A stretch of 28,666 nt of DNA. It comes from B4-G1 sp964393895. Its GTDB lineage: Bacteria; Chloroflexota; Anaerolineae; B4-G1. Positions 21,579 to 28,666 of this stretch are shown piece after piece. The translations under genes and the position numbers were made by a program. The DNA is taken from the NCBI GenBank assembly GCA_964393895.1, contig CAYMWP010000051.1, positions 1 through 28,666 of the forward strand, written 5' to 3'. How positions within the stretch are numbered: the first letter of the stretch is position 1; each line of letters opens with the position of its first letter. A model generated the notes under the pieces. The model was not told the DNA's origin, made no database searches, and saw only the letters and a list, made by a program, of their open reading frames with translations.

Positions 21579-23900
21579 ATGAAACGCACCCAAGCGATTG
21601 AAAGGATCATTCTCTCGTCCCCTCACCGGCTACTCGTGCTGTTGCTGCTCGCTTTTGCCGGCCTGGGGTTGACCTACGCTTGGGCAACCCCCTGCTTCGA
21701 GTCGCCCGACGAATGGTCGCACCTCTCCGTCGTGCGCTACTGGGCCGAGCATTGGACACTGCCCCCGCGCGTACTCGCTCCCCGCGATGAACCGGTCGAA
21801 CAGGACGAGACGTGGTACTTTGAATATCACGACCCGCCGTTCTACTACGCGCCGCCGCTTTACCACTCCCTGGCCGCCTTGCTCACCTCCTGGACGGACA
21901 TGGACGATCTGCCACACCTGCTGGTACCCAGTCCCAGTTGGGAGAGAGGGTGGGCGCCGCAGCCAAACAGAGACCCCCGGAACAAGAACATCTACGCCCA
22001 CCGCACGGAGGAGACACTAGCCCAGAGCAACACCGTCCGGGCGGCGGCCCTGCTGCGCGCCGTATCGCTGGGGCTGGCGGCAGTGACGGTCTGGTGCGCC
22101 TACGAGATGGCCCGCCTTCTGTGGCCCGACGAGGGCGACCACAAGGGACGCCCCTACGTGGCGCTGGGAGCGGCGTCGTTCGTCGCCTTTAACCCGCAAT
22201 TCCTCGCCCTCTCCATCGGCGTGACCAACGACAACCTGCTCAACGCCCTGTTCGCCCTCTCCCTCGTCTGGATGCTGCGCTTTATGCGCGACGGCGCGGA
22301 CTGGCCCCGCTGGGCGGCGCTCGGTGGGCTGGTGGGACTGGCCCTGCTGACCAAGCAGAGCGCCCTACTCCTGCTCCCCTTGGGCCTCCTCGCCGCCATC
22401 TGGCAACCCAAGAACGGACGTCGGACATCGGACATCGGACATTGGACATTCTTAATTGGTCATTGGTCATTCTTAATTGTAGTGGGAGGCTGGTGGTACG
22501 CGCGCAACTGGGCGCTCTACCGTGACCCGCTGGGCCTGGAGACACACTTTACCAGCCAACTCGCGCTGACCAAATTTGGTCTGAAAGAGATTGGCGAAAT
22601 CGCGCGCTCCTACTGGGCAGCCTTTGGCTGGGCGCCCCTGCTGGTCGAGCCGGTCGCGTACGCAGCGGCGGGCCTGGTGATGCTGGCGGCGCTGGCGGGC
22701 ATCCTGGCGGCGATCCGGCTCGGCGCCCCCTTGTGGCGCGCGCCGGCGATGACTAGAAAGGGTCTGGCCCTGCTATCGCTGGCCTTTCTTCTGAACGTGG
22801 TGAGTTTCGCACGCTGGGCGATAGCCACCGGCGTCCTATCGGGGCGGCTGCTGTTCGCCACCTTGCCGGCGGTGGGCGTGCTGACCGCCTGGGGGCTTTC
22901 CGGGTGGAGCCGTTGGAAGGTGGGCCGCTGGGCCCTCGGCGTGGCGGCAGGGCTGGCCTTTCTCTTCGCCGCCGTCGTCCCCTTCCGCTACCTGCGCCCG
23001 GCCTACGGCTCCCCTCGTCTCCCCTCCGGCATGCCGGACACGGCCCAACCGGTGAGGCTGACCTTCCAGGGCGATCTCCAACTCGCCGGTTACAAAGCCC
23101 TCCCACAGGACCTAGAGCCCGGGGAGGAAATCAACCTGACCCTGTATTGGCACGCGCTGGCCGCGCCCCGACGCCGCTATCGAACCTGGGCGCAACTGGG
23201 GCCGCAGGATGCCGCTCAAAAAGTCGCCGAGTACGACACATGGCTGGGCGGCACACTCTACCCCAGCGACCTGTGGCAAGCGGGCGACACCGTGCGCCAG
23301 GTATACCGTCTGACCGTCCCAGACTGGACGCCCGCTCCCGGCCTGTACTGGTTCAGAACTGGTTTGGTGGACGACGAAACGGGGACGCGCCTCCCACTGG
23401 CGGACCGCAGCAGTGATATGGTCGTCCTGGGGCCGTGGCGGGTGCGGGCTACTTCGCCGCCGCCCTCGCCTGCCTGCGCCGCCGATTTCCGCCTGGGGCC
23501 GGCGATCCGGCTGACCGGGTACGATGTGGAGGCGCAGGAGAACAGTCTCTCGGTGACACTCTACTGGCAGACGGACGAGACCCCCAGAGCCGATTACACC
23601 GTCTTTGTGCACCTGGCCGACGAGGCGGATAACCTCCTGGGCCAACACGACGGCCCTCCGCGCAACGGCGCCTACCCCACCTCGTGGTGGCTGCCCGGCG
23701 ACGTCGTCGTGGATCAACACACCATTCATCTGGACGAGCCTCTGACCACCCGCGCCCACTTGCAGATTGGGATGTACGACCCGGCAACGCTGGCGCGTCT
23801 CCCGGCGTACGACAGCGCGGGCCAACGGCTGCCGGATGACTCCATCCCGCTGGGAGAAGCTACCTCCGAGGAGGCAAACACACAATGCGCATCGGATTGA
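21579..23900 (+). CDS. GT-C/DUF2142-like membrane glycosyltransferase with two C-terminal beta-rich modules
   Basis: The 773-residue protein begins with a membrane segment (17-36), followed by CFESPDEWSHLS (Asp44-Glu45), the acidic loop of GT-C enzymes. YHDPPFYYAPPLYH and NPQFLALSIGVTNDN recall DUF2142/PMT-like polytopic proteins. About ten hydrophobic segments extend to residue 475. Two beta-rich modules follow (about 490-610 and 640-760); the second carries TVFVHLADEADN, GQHDGPPRNGAYPTSWWLPG and DVVVDQHTIHL. It probably transfers sugar from a lipid-linked donor outside the membrane; substrates are unknown. Residues 279-299 are encoded by nine heptanucleotide repeats and lie in a loop between hydrophobic segments. 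No binding site precedes ATG 21579. The 3' end overlaps the next gene by 16 bp. Confidence 0.78.
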   Translation: MKRTQAIERIILSSPHRLLVLLLLAFAGLGLTYAWATPCFESPDEWSHLSVVRYWAEHWTLPPRVLAPRDEPVEQDETWYFEYHDPPFYYAPPLYHSLAALLTSWTDMDDLPHLLVPSPSWERGWAPQPNRDPRNKNIYAHRTEETLAQSNTVRAAALLRAVSLGLAAVTVWCAYEMARLLWPDEGDHKGRPYVALGAASFVAFNPQFLALSIGVTNDNLLNALFALSLVWMLRFMRDGADWPRWAALGGLVGLALLTKQSALLLLPLGLLAAIWQPKNGRRTSDIGHWTFLIGHWSFLIVVGGWWYARNWALYRDPLGLETHFTSQLALTKFGLKEIGEIARSYWAAFGWAPLLVEPVAYAAAGLVMLAALAGILAAIRLGAPLWRAPAMTRKGLALLSLAFLLNVVSFARWAIATGVLSGRLLFATLPAVGVLTAWGLSGWSRWKVGRWALGVAAGLAFLFAAVVPFRYLRPAYGSPRLPSGMPDTAQPVRLTFQGDLQLAGYKALPQDLEPGEEINLTLYWHALAAPRRRYRTWAQLGPQDAAQKVAEYDTWLGGTLYPSDLWQAGDTVRQVYRLTVPDWTPAPGLYWFRTGLVDDETGTRLPLADRSSDMVVLGPWRVRATSPPPSPACAADFRLGPAIRLTGYDVEAQENSLSVTLYWQTDETPRADYTVFVHLADEADNLLGQHDGPPRNGAYPTSWWLPGDVVVDQHTIHLDEPLTTRAHLQIGMYDPATLARLPAYDSAGQRLPDDSIPLGEATSEEANTQCASD
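22414..22479 (+). repeat. Intragenic array of nine heptanucleotides, in frame
   Basis: The units in order are ACGGACG, TCGGACA three times, TTGGACA, TTCTTAA, TTGGTCA twice and TTCTTAA, then a partial TTG. Nine units make 63 bp, exactly 21 codons, and encode the segment DIGHWTFLIGHWSFLI within the glycosyltransferase without breaking the frame. Confidence 0.9.
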
Positions 23901-25030
23901 TCACTGGCGAATACCCCCCCGACCAGGGCGGCGTGGGCGATTTCACCCATCAACTGGCCCGCTCTCTGGCGGACATTGGCCACGAAACACACGTCATCAC
24001 CCATACAAAAAGAGACCAGGTTTCTCACCATTCGCTATCAGTTCATCGTGTGATGGCCAAATGGCATTGGGGCTGCTGGCGCCGACTGCTGGCCCTGGCG
24101 GACGAGTTGGCGCTGGATGTGCTCAACGTCCAATACCAGGCCGCTGCCTACGGTATGCACCCGGCCATCAATTTCGTGCCCGGCCGCCGGCCCCGCCACC
24201 TGGTGGTGGTGACGTTCCACGATCTCAAGGTGCCCTATCTCTTCCCCAAGGCCGGCCCGCTGCGTCGGTGGGTGGTGCGCACGCTGGCCCAACGCGCCGA
24301 CGGCGTCATCGTCACCAACGAAGAAGACGCAAAAAAGATCTCAAATCTCAAATCTCAAATCCCCAATCTTGTCCTGATTCCCATCGGCAGCAACATCCCC
24401 CCCAATCCACCGCCGGGGTACGACCGCGGCGTCGAACGCTCTCGCTGGGGAGTGGGGCCAGACGATCTCCTCCTGGGCTACTTTGGCTTCCTGAACGAGA
24501 GCAAGGGCGGAGAGGAACTGATGCAAACGCTGGCCCTGCTGGTGGAACGCGGAATACCGGCCCACCTCCTGATGATCGGCGGGCGCGTGGGCAGCTCCGA
24601 CCCGTCCAATCGGGCCTATGCGGAACGGGTGGATAACCTGATCGCTTCCCTGGGCCTGGACGAGCGTGTCCACCACTCTGGCTACGCCCGCCCGGAGAAA
24701 GTATCGGCCGGGCTGTTGGCCACAGACGTATGCGTTTTGCCCTATCGGGACGGGGTCTCCTTCCGGCGCGGCACCCTGCACGCCTGTCTGGCCCACGGCC
24801 GGGCGATAGTCACCACCCGACCGGCGGTGGAACTGCCGCAGGTGCGTGATGAAGAGAACATGCTGCTGGAAGCACCGCGCGACCCGGAGGGGTTGGCGGA
24901 TGCAGTGGCGCGACTGGCCGACGACCTGGCGCTGCGGGCGCAGTTGGAAACAGGAGCAAGGGCATTGGCGGCCGAGTTCACCTGGGAGCGCATCGCCCGC
25001 CAGACCGCGGCGTTCTTTGGGAGACTGTAG
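23885..25030 (+). CDS. GT4 family glycosyltransferase
   Basis: The 381-residue GT-B enzyme has a glycine-rich N-terminus (GEYPPDQGGVGDFTHQLA), an acceptor-side strand VVVTFHDLKVPYLFP, VIVTNEEDA and IPIGSNIPPN before the hinge. The donor domain follows with YFGFLNESKGGEELMQ and LPYRDGVSFRRGTLHACLAHGRAIVTT. The usual EPFG-type E-x7-E site appears as DGVSFRRG, a variant seen in some GT4 groups. It is cytoplasmic and probably adds a sugar to a lipid-linked or nucleotide-derived acceptor. GAGGAGG lies 10 nt before ATG 23885, inside the preceding gene, implying coupled translation. Two repeat-derived insertions (residues about 42-50 and 151-162) sit in surface positions. Confidence 0.85.
   Translation: MRIGLITGEYPPDQGGVGDFTHQLARSLADIGHETHVITHTKRDQVSHHSLSVHRVMAKWHWGCWRRLLALADELALDVLNVQYQAAAYGMHPAINFVPGRRPRHLVVVTFHDLKVPYLFPKAGPLRRWVVRTLAQRADGVIVTNEEDAKKISNLKSQIPNLVLIPIGSNIPPNPPPGYDRGVERSRWGVGPDDLLLGYFGFLNESKGGEELMQTLALLVERGIPAHLLMIGGRVGSSDPSNRAYAERVDNLIASLGLDERVHHSGYARPEKVSAGLLATDVCVLPYRDGVSFRRGTLHACLAHGRAIVTTRPAVELPQVRDEENMLLEAPRDPEGLADAVARLADDLALRAQLETGARALAAEFTWERIARQTAAFFGRL
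24012..24026 (+). repeat. Near-palindrome GAGACCAGGTTTCTC inside the GT4 gene
   Basis: The element has GAGA/TCTC ends and a CCAGG centre. It encodes RDQVSH, after ITHTK where GT4 proteins usually have a short loop. Similar AACCWGGTT-centred palindromes occur at about 7158-7172 and 7244-7258. Confidence 0.4.
24338..24368 (+). repeat. Intragenic heptanucleotide array in the GT4 gene
   Basis: Three exact ATCTCAA units (24338-24358) and a degenerate tail ATCCCCAATC insert ISNLKSQIPN between VTNEEDAKK and LVLIPIGSN, in frame. Confidence 0.75.
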
Positions 25031-25031
25031 C

Positions 25032-27704
25032 GTGAGGCGCCCGATCTCTAGTCTCCAATCTCCAATCCTCCTCATTCTGGCCTGGGCGCTCCTCCTCTAC
25101 CGATTGGACGGGCAGAGCTTTTGGTACGACGAGGGATACGCAGTCTATACCGCCAGCCTCGATCCCGCCCAAACCCTGCTCTGGTCTTCCAGGGATTTCG
25201 TCCCCCCTCTGCATCCATACGTGCTAGCCCTGTGGCTCCCTTTGGCCGGATGGACCGAGTTCGCCGCCCGCTTTATCTCTGTTTGGGCCGGGACGCTGAT
25301 GGTAATCGGGATGATCCGTCTGGGTCGAGAACTGCACTCCTGCACGGCCGGCCTCTTAGCGGGTCTGCTGGCAGCCCTTTCTCCTTTCTACATCTGGCAC
25401 GCTCGAGACGCCCGCATGTACACGCCCCAGGCGCTCTTTGGCTTACTGGCTACTATTCTTCTGGTTCGGGCGCTGCGGGAGCCGGAGCGGTGGGCGCTGT
25501 GGGGCGGCTTTGCTCTGTTGGACGCACTGACACTATACACTCACACAACCGGTGGGTTTCTACTGATTTTCCACGCGCTTGCGATTTTGACCACTGGCCT
25601 GAGGTCGTCTGAGCGGGCGGTCATCTGGAAAAGGGGCGGGCTGGCACTGACCGGGGTCGCGCTGGCCTGGCTCCCCTGGTTGGTCTACGCCTTGCCATTC
25701 CTGGGAGAGAACGCCGGCTACTGGGCCGGGCAACTCGACTGGTGGTTCGTCGTCTCCGGCGCGTTTCGAGGGTTCGTGACCGGGCAGATGATGGATGGGA
25801 CGGCGAAAGCGGCAGCGTTGGTGACATGGGGCCTTGGCTGCCTGGTGGGAATCCTGTTCCCAGACCCCCGAGGTTTTCTGAAACCTCAGAGGTCTAAACT
25901 CTTCCTGCTGGCCTACTTTGCCGTGCCGGTCGCTGCGATGGCCCTGCTGTTCCGGGCCGCCCCCAAGTTCTCCCCACGCTACCTGATCCTGGCCTCGCCC
26001 CCGCTGTTTCTACTGCCTGCGATTGGATCGGCGGAATTGCTGCGTCGCCCTGGAGCACGCCGAATATTGGGCGTGTTGCTTTTCACGGCCCTGATGACGA
26101 CCGCCGGCCTGGGTCTGCGTAACTTGTACTCGAACCCAGCCTTCGCCAAGTCCGACTTTCGCGCCGCCGCCCGACTGGTGCAGGAGCAACGGGCCGCCGA
26201 AGAGACCGTGCTGATCGTGCCGGGCCACACCTTCCCCGTCTGGCAGTACTATTTTGGGCCAGATGATTGGGTGGCCCTCCCCGATGACCCCATCCTGGAC
26301 GTTCGCCACATCCTCCACTACCCTTACACCGCCGTCCAACTCAACGACGCACTCGCCGGTTATGCCGGCGTGTGGCTGGTGGAGTGGGAGCCCTGGGTGG
26401 CGGACCCCACCGACCTGGTCGCTCACCTCTTGGAGCAGGTGGGGGAGGAGATGCCGCTGGCGGAGGAACCAGCCGGCGTGCGATTGCGTCACTACCGCTT
26501 GCGGTCAGACCAACTCCCACTGCCCCCCGAGCCCGCCGTCACCCCGCCGCTGGATTCGGCGCTGGGCCTGCCGTTGAATCTGATCGGTTGCACCCTCCCT
26601 GAGCGAATCCGAGGCGACGAAGAGGTCCAGGTCGGCTGCTACTGGAAAGCACAGGACGTGCTCCCCCACCACCTCTCCGTCTCGGCCCGCCTGGTGGATA
26701 CGGCCGGCGTGGAGTGGGGGCAGGCCGATTCGGCCATCAGCGGTCCTTACCTGGTGGCCGGGCGCTGGCCTGTGGACGAACCGGTGCTGGGCCGTTACAG
26801 TCTGCGCCCGGCCCCTGGCATCCCACCGGGCGACTTTTACCAACTCCGGTTGCGCGCCTACGAACCGGACGGCACCGCGCACGGCGCCGTCACCGTAGGC
26901 CCCGTGACCATCGCCCCTCCTTCCAGCCCGTTCACCGGCGCCATTTCCTCCACCCCTGCCCGCCTGGGCGGCCTGGCTCTGGAGACGGCGAGCGTTGACC
27001 CTCCGCAAGTCCTGCCGGGTGAGAGCGTGCGCGTCGAGGCCGAGTGGCGCGTCGTTGGGCCTTTCCACGAGCCGCGCCTGGTGATCGAAGGCCTGACCGA
27101 CGAGATCCCACTCCTCCCGCAGCCGGGCGCGACCGAGACGTGGGAGGTGGGAGACCGCTACCGCACCGTCACCAGGGTGACTATGTCACCATACGCCCTG
27201 GGAGGACCGACGCGCTTGCTGGCCGTCTCAGAGGAGGGAGAAATTCCGGTGGGAACGGTGCAGGTGAACATCACCAGAACCTTCACTCTGCCGGCCGGAG
27301 TGCAACCGGCGGATTACCGCCTGGGCGAAGGTATCTCCCTGGCAGGGGCGCAGTTCGTGGCCGCTGGCGAGATGGCGCAAGTAGTGTTATACTGGCGGGC
27401 CAAAGGCTTTGTCGAACAGTCGTACACAGTCTTTGTGCACCTGGTCGGGCCGGACGGTCAAATTCACGCCCAGGCGGACGCGCTGCCCCAGGCCGGTCGC
27501 CATCCCACCGACCACTGGCTGCCCGGCGAGGTGGTGGCCGACTCGTACCGGCTGGAGCTGCCCGCCCAAGCCCCCCCCGGCGAGTACCAGGTGCTGACGG
27601 GGCTTTATGACCTGGCCACACTGGAGCGGCCGCCCGTCACCGACGCAGGCGGCGACCCCGTGCCGGACGACGCCATCCTGATTGGAAGTTGGGAGGTTCC
27701 TTGA
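25032..27704 (+). CDS. ArnT/PMT-like GT-C membrane glycosyltransferase with three C-terminal beta-rich modules
   Basis: Translation from GTG 25032 (1 bp after the GT4 stop, GGGAG 8 nt upstream) gives 890 residues; the longer open frame upstream overlaps the GT4 gene and is not coding. The first loop holds SFWYDEGYAVYTA (Asp33-Glu34). PPLHPYVLALW, RFISVWAG and SPFYIWHARDARMYTPQ fit the GT39/GT83 group. About ten hydrophobic segments end near residue 370. Residues 513-625, 642-740 and 757-875 form three related beta-rich modules, of which the third contains TVFVHLVGPDGQ and HWLPGEVVAD. Expected role: transfer of a sugar from polyprenyl phosphate at the outer membrane face. A palindromic repeat is embedded near residue 277, and the first codons (SSLQSPI) come from a heptanucleotide array. 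Confidence 0.8.
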   Translation: MRRPISSLQSPILLILAWALLLYRLDGQSFWYDEGYAVYTASLDPAQTLLWSSRDFVPPLHPYVLALWLPLAGWTEFAARFISVWAGTLMVIGMIRLGRELHSCTAGLLAGLLAALSPFYIWHARDARMYTPQALFGLLATILLVRALREPERWALWGGFALLDALTLYTHTTGGFLLIFHALAILTTGLRSSERAVIWKRGGLALTGVALAWLPWLVYALPFLGENAGYWAGQLDWWFVVSGAFRGFVTGQMMDGTAKAAALVTWGLGCLVGILFPDPRGFLKPQRSKLFLLAYFAVPVAAMALLFRAAPKFSPRYLILASPPLFLLPAIGSAELLRRPGARRILGVLLFTALMTTAGLGLRNLYSNPAFAKSDFRAAARLVQEQRAAEETVLIVPGHTFPVWQYYFGPDDWVALPDDPILDVRHILHYPYTAVQLNDALAGYAGVWLVEWEPWVADPTDLVAHLLEQVGEEMPLAEEPAGVRLRHYRLRSDQLPLPPEPAVTPPLDSALGLPLNLIGCTLPERIRGDEEVQVGCYWKAQDVLPHHLSVSARLVDTAGVEWGQADSAISGPYLVAGRWPVDEPVLGRYSLRPAPGIPPGDFYQLRLRAYEPDGTAHGAVTVGPVTIAPPSSPFTGAISSTPARLGGLALETASVDPPQVLPGESVRVEAEWRVVGPFHEPRLVIEGLTDEIPLLPQPGATETWEVGDRYRTVTRVTMSPYALGGPTRLLAVSEEGEIPVGTVQVNITRTFTLPAGVQPADYRLGEGISLAGAQFVAAGEMAQVVLYWRAKGFVEQSYTVFVHLVGPDGQIHAQADALPQAGRHPTDHWLPGEVVADSYRLELPAQAPPGEYQVLTGLYDLATLERPPVTDAGGDPVPDDAILIGSWEVP
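25044..25068 (+). repeat. Heptanucleotide array at the start of the GT-C gene
   Basis: Units AGTCTCC and AATCTCC plus partial AATCC, preceded by a related ATCTCT, encode SSLQSPI just after the GTG start. Confidence 0.6.
25862..25895 (+). repeat. 34-bp palindrome embedded in frame in the GT-C gene
   Basis: Arms AGACCCCCGAGGTTT (25862-25876) and AAACCTCAGAGGTCT (25881-25895) pair over 15 positions with two mismatches around a TCTG loop. It encodes DPRGFLKPQRS in a short loop between two hydrophobic segments. Confidence 0.8.
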
Positions 27705-28666
27705 GACGCATCCTGCGGATAGACAACATCCGGCAAACAAACGGTATCCGTCTGATCCTGGTTCTGTTCACCATCCTGAGCGCGACCTACAGCGTCGTCG
27801 TTCCCCCCTTTGAGGCATCGGACGAAAAGTGGCACTATCCGATGGTAAAGTACATCGCCGACAACTGGGCCCTGCCGGTGCAGGAACCCGGCGTCGAGAC
27901 CCCCTGGCGGCAGGAGGGCAGCCAGCCGCCTCTCTACTATTTCATCGCTGCGCTGGCGACCTGCTGGATTGATACGTCCTATATGGACGCGGTGCGCCGC
28001 CTCAACCTCTACGTTGACGCCGGCGCCACTCCCGACGGCAACGTCAACCTGGTCGTCCACAACCCGGAGCGGGAATCATTCCCCTGGCGCGGGACGGTGC
28101 TGGCGATCCACCTGATCCGCTTCCTCTCTGTGCTGATGGGAACGGCGGCGGTCTACCTGACCTATCTCATCGCCCGTGAAGTGTTGCCCGACCGGCCCGC
28201 GCTGGCGTTGGGCGCGGCCGCTATCCACGCCTTTACGCCGATGTACGTCTTTATCTCCGGCTCGGTCAACAACGACAACCTGGTGGTGCCGCTGTGCAGC
28301 CTGGCCCTGCTGATGTTGATAAAGTTGGCAAGTGGCGATTTTGCCGGTGGCAAATTGGTCATTGGATATTTGTCATTGGGATTTGTTCTAGGTCTGGCCG
28401 CGCTGACCAAGACCAGCGCCCTGCCACTGACCGTGCTCACCGCGTTGGTCGTCGGGGTGCGGGCGGTGCGGAACCGCTCTTGGAGTGAATTCTTCCTGGG
28501 CGGGCTGGCGACGCTGGCGCCGTTCCTGGCTATCGCCGGATGGTGGTTCCTGCGCAACCTGCAACTCTACGGCGACCTCTTCGGCCTCGACGTTTTCATC
28601 GAGATCCTGGGCCAGCGGGACGTGCCCGCCGACCTGGCCCAACTGTGGCGCGAGCGCTACAGCTTC
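27701..28666 (+). CDS. GT-C/DUF2142-like membrane glycosyltransferase, 3' end beyond window
   Basis: The TTG at 27701 overlaps the preceding TGA (TTGA) and has GGGAGG 4 nt upstream. The 322 codons present are open to the window edge. Features: a membrane segment at residues 16-35, then PPFEASDEKWHYPMVKY (Asp41-Glu42), GSQPPLYYFIAALA, HLIRFLSVLMGT, MYVFISGSVNNDNLVVP and LGLAALTKTSALPL. The protein is a paralogue of the 21579-23900 product, sharing the DE loop, the PPLYY-type motif, NDN and the ALTKxSAL segment. By analogy the missing part should contain further membrane segments and C-terminal modules. A heptanucleotide array encodes LVIGYLSLG near residues 219-227. Confidence 0.78.
   Translation, partial: MRRILRIDNIRQTNGIRLILVLFTILSATYSVVVPPFEASDEKWHYPMVKYIADNWALPVQEPGVETPWRQEGSQPPLYYFIAALATCWIDTSYMDAVRRLNLYVDAGATPDGNVNLVVHNPERESFPWRGTVLAIHLIRFLSVLMGTAAVYLTYLIAREVLPDRPALALGAAAIHAFTPMYVFISGSVNNDNLVVPLCSLALLMLIKLASGDFAGGKLVIGYLSLGFVLGLAALTKTSALPLTVLTALVVGVRAVRNRSWSEFFLGGLATLAPFLAIAGWWFLRNLQLYGDLFGLDVFIEILGQRDVPADLAQLWRERYSF
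28354..28381 (+). repeat. Intragenic heptanucleotide array in the partial GT-C gene
   Basis: Four heptamers, ATTGGTC, ATTGGAT, ATTTGTC and ATTGGGA, lie just before the LGLAALTK segment. The consensus is the same as in the array at 22414-22479 of the paralogue, but the position in the protein differs, so the two arose independently. Confidence 0.75.

Noticed and set aside
22414..22479. CRISPR-like array
   Set aside because: The unit is 7 bp with no spacers; it is a short tandem repeat inside a coding sequence.
24846..25031. Upstream extension of the ArnT-like gene
   Set aside because: It overlaps the well-conserved end of the GT4 gene in another frame. GTG 25032 has a binding site and starts just before the membrane segment.

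Overview
The window looks like a chromosomal segment of a Chloroflexota bacterium, possibly Anaerolineae or a related class. The evidence is indirect: GC-rich coding sequence, several TTG/GTG starts, leaderless-looking promoters, large membrane glycosyltransferases ending in repeated beta-rich modules, CotH and FG-GAP surface proteins, and many small dispersed repeats. No rRNA, tRNA or CRISPR array was seen, and taxonomy was not tested against any database.

Left part (1-4400), minus strand: a secreted seven-repeat FG-GAP protein with its own sigma70-type promoter, a YaaH-like GH18 glycosidase, and the remains of an OmpR-type response regulator that has lost its phospho-acceptor segment and the end of its DNA-binding domain. 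Middle part (4384-16788), plus strand: a nucleotide-sugar and envelope-precursor cluster. It holds rmd and gmd (GDP-mannose to GDP-6-deoxyhexose), three phosphohexomutases (GlmM, a ManB-like and a third PGM/PMM), an EEP-family phosphohydrolase, TatD, a trans-polyprenyl diphosphate synthase and a GT2 glycosyltransferase. Between rmd and gmd lies a decayed restriction-modification pair: a beta-class methyltransferase cut by an amber codon where Trp is expected, and a shattered endonuclease gene. Right part (16793-28666): one minus-strand GT-C membrane glycosyltransferase, then a plus-strand operon of a CotH-like protein, a GT-C enzyme, a GT4 enzyme, a second GT-C enzyme and a third cut by the window edge. 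The genes overlap or nearly touch. Together the cluster can supply activated sugars, a polyprenyl carrier and membrane glycosyltransferases for a surface glycan or glycoprotein.

The most unusual content is the repeat DNA. (1) A miniature transposable element occurs three times (56-175, 11049-11129, 19202-19478). Two copies have perfect, different 9-bp target duplications, and one copy is itself split by a second miniature element with its own terminal repeats and a 5-bp duplication. This nested pair sits between a near-consensus promoter and the CotH/GT operon, so it should be transcribed as leader RNA. (2) Period-7 repeat arrays lie at gene junctions and also inside glycosyltransferase genes in frame, one being exactly nine heptamers (63 bp, 21 codons). 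(3) Other palindromes are embedded in coding sequence. (4) A C-terminal beta-rich module recurs two or three times in each complete GT-C enzyme.
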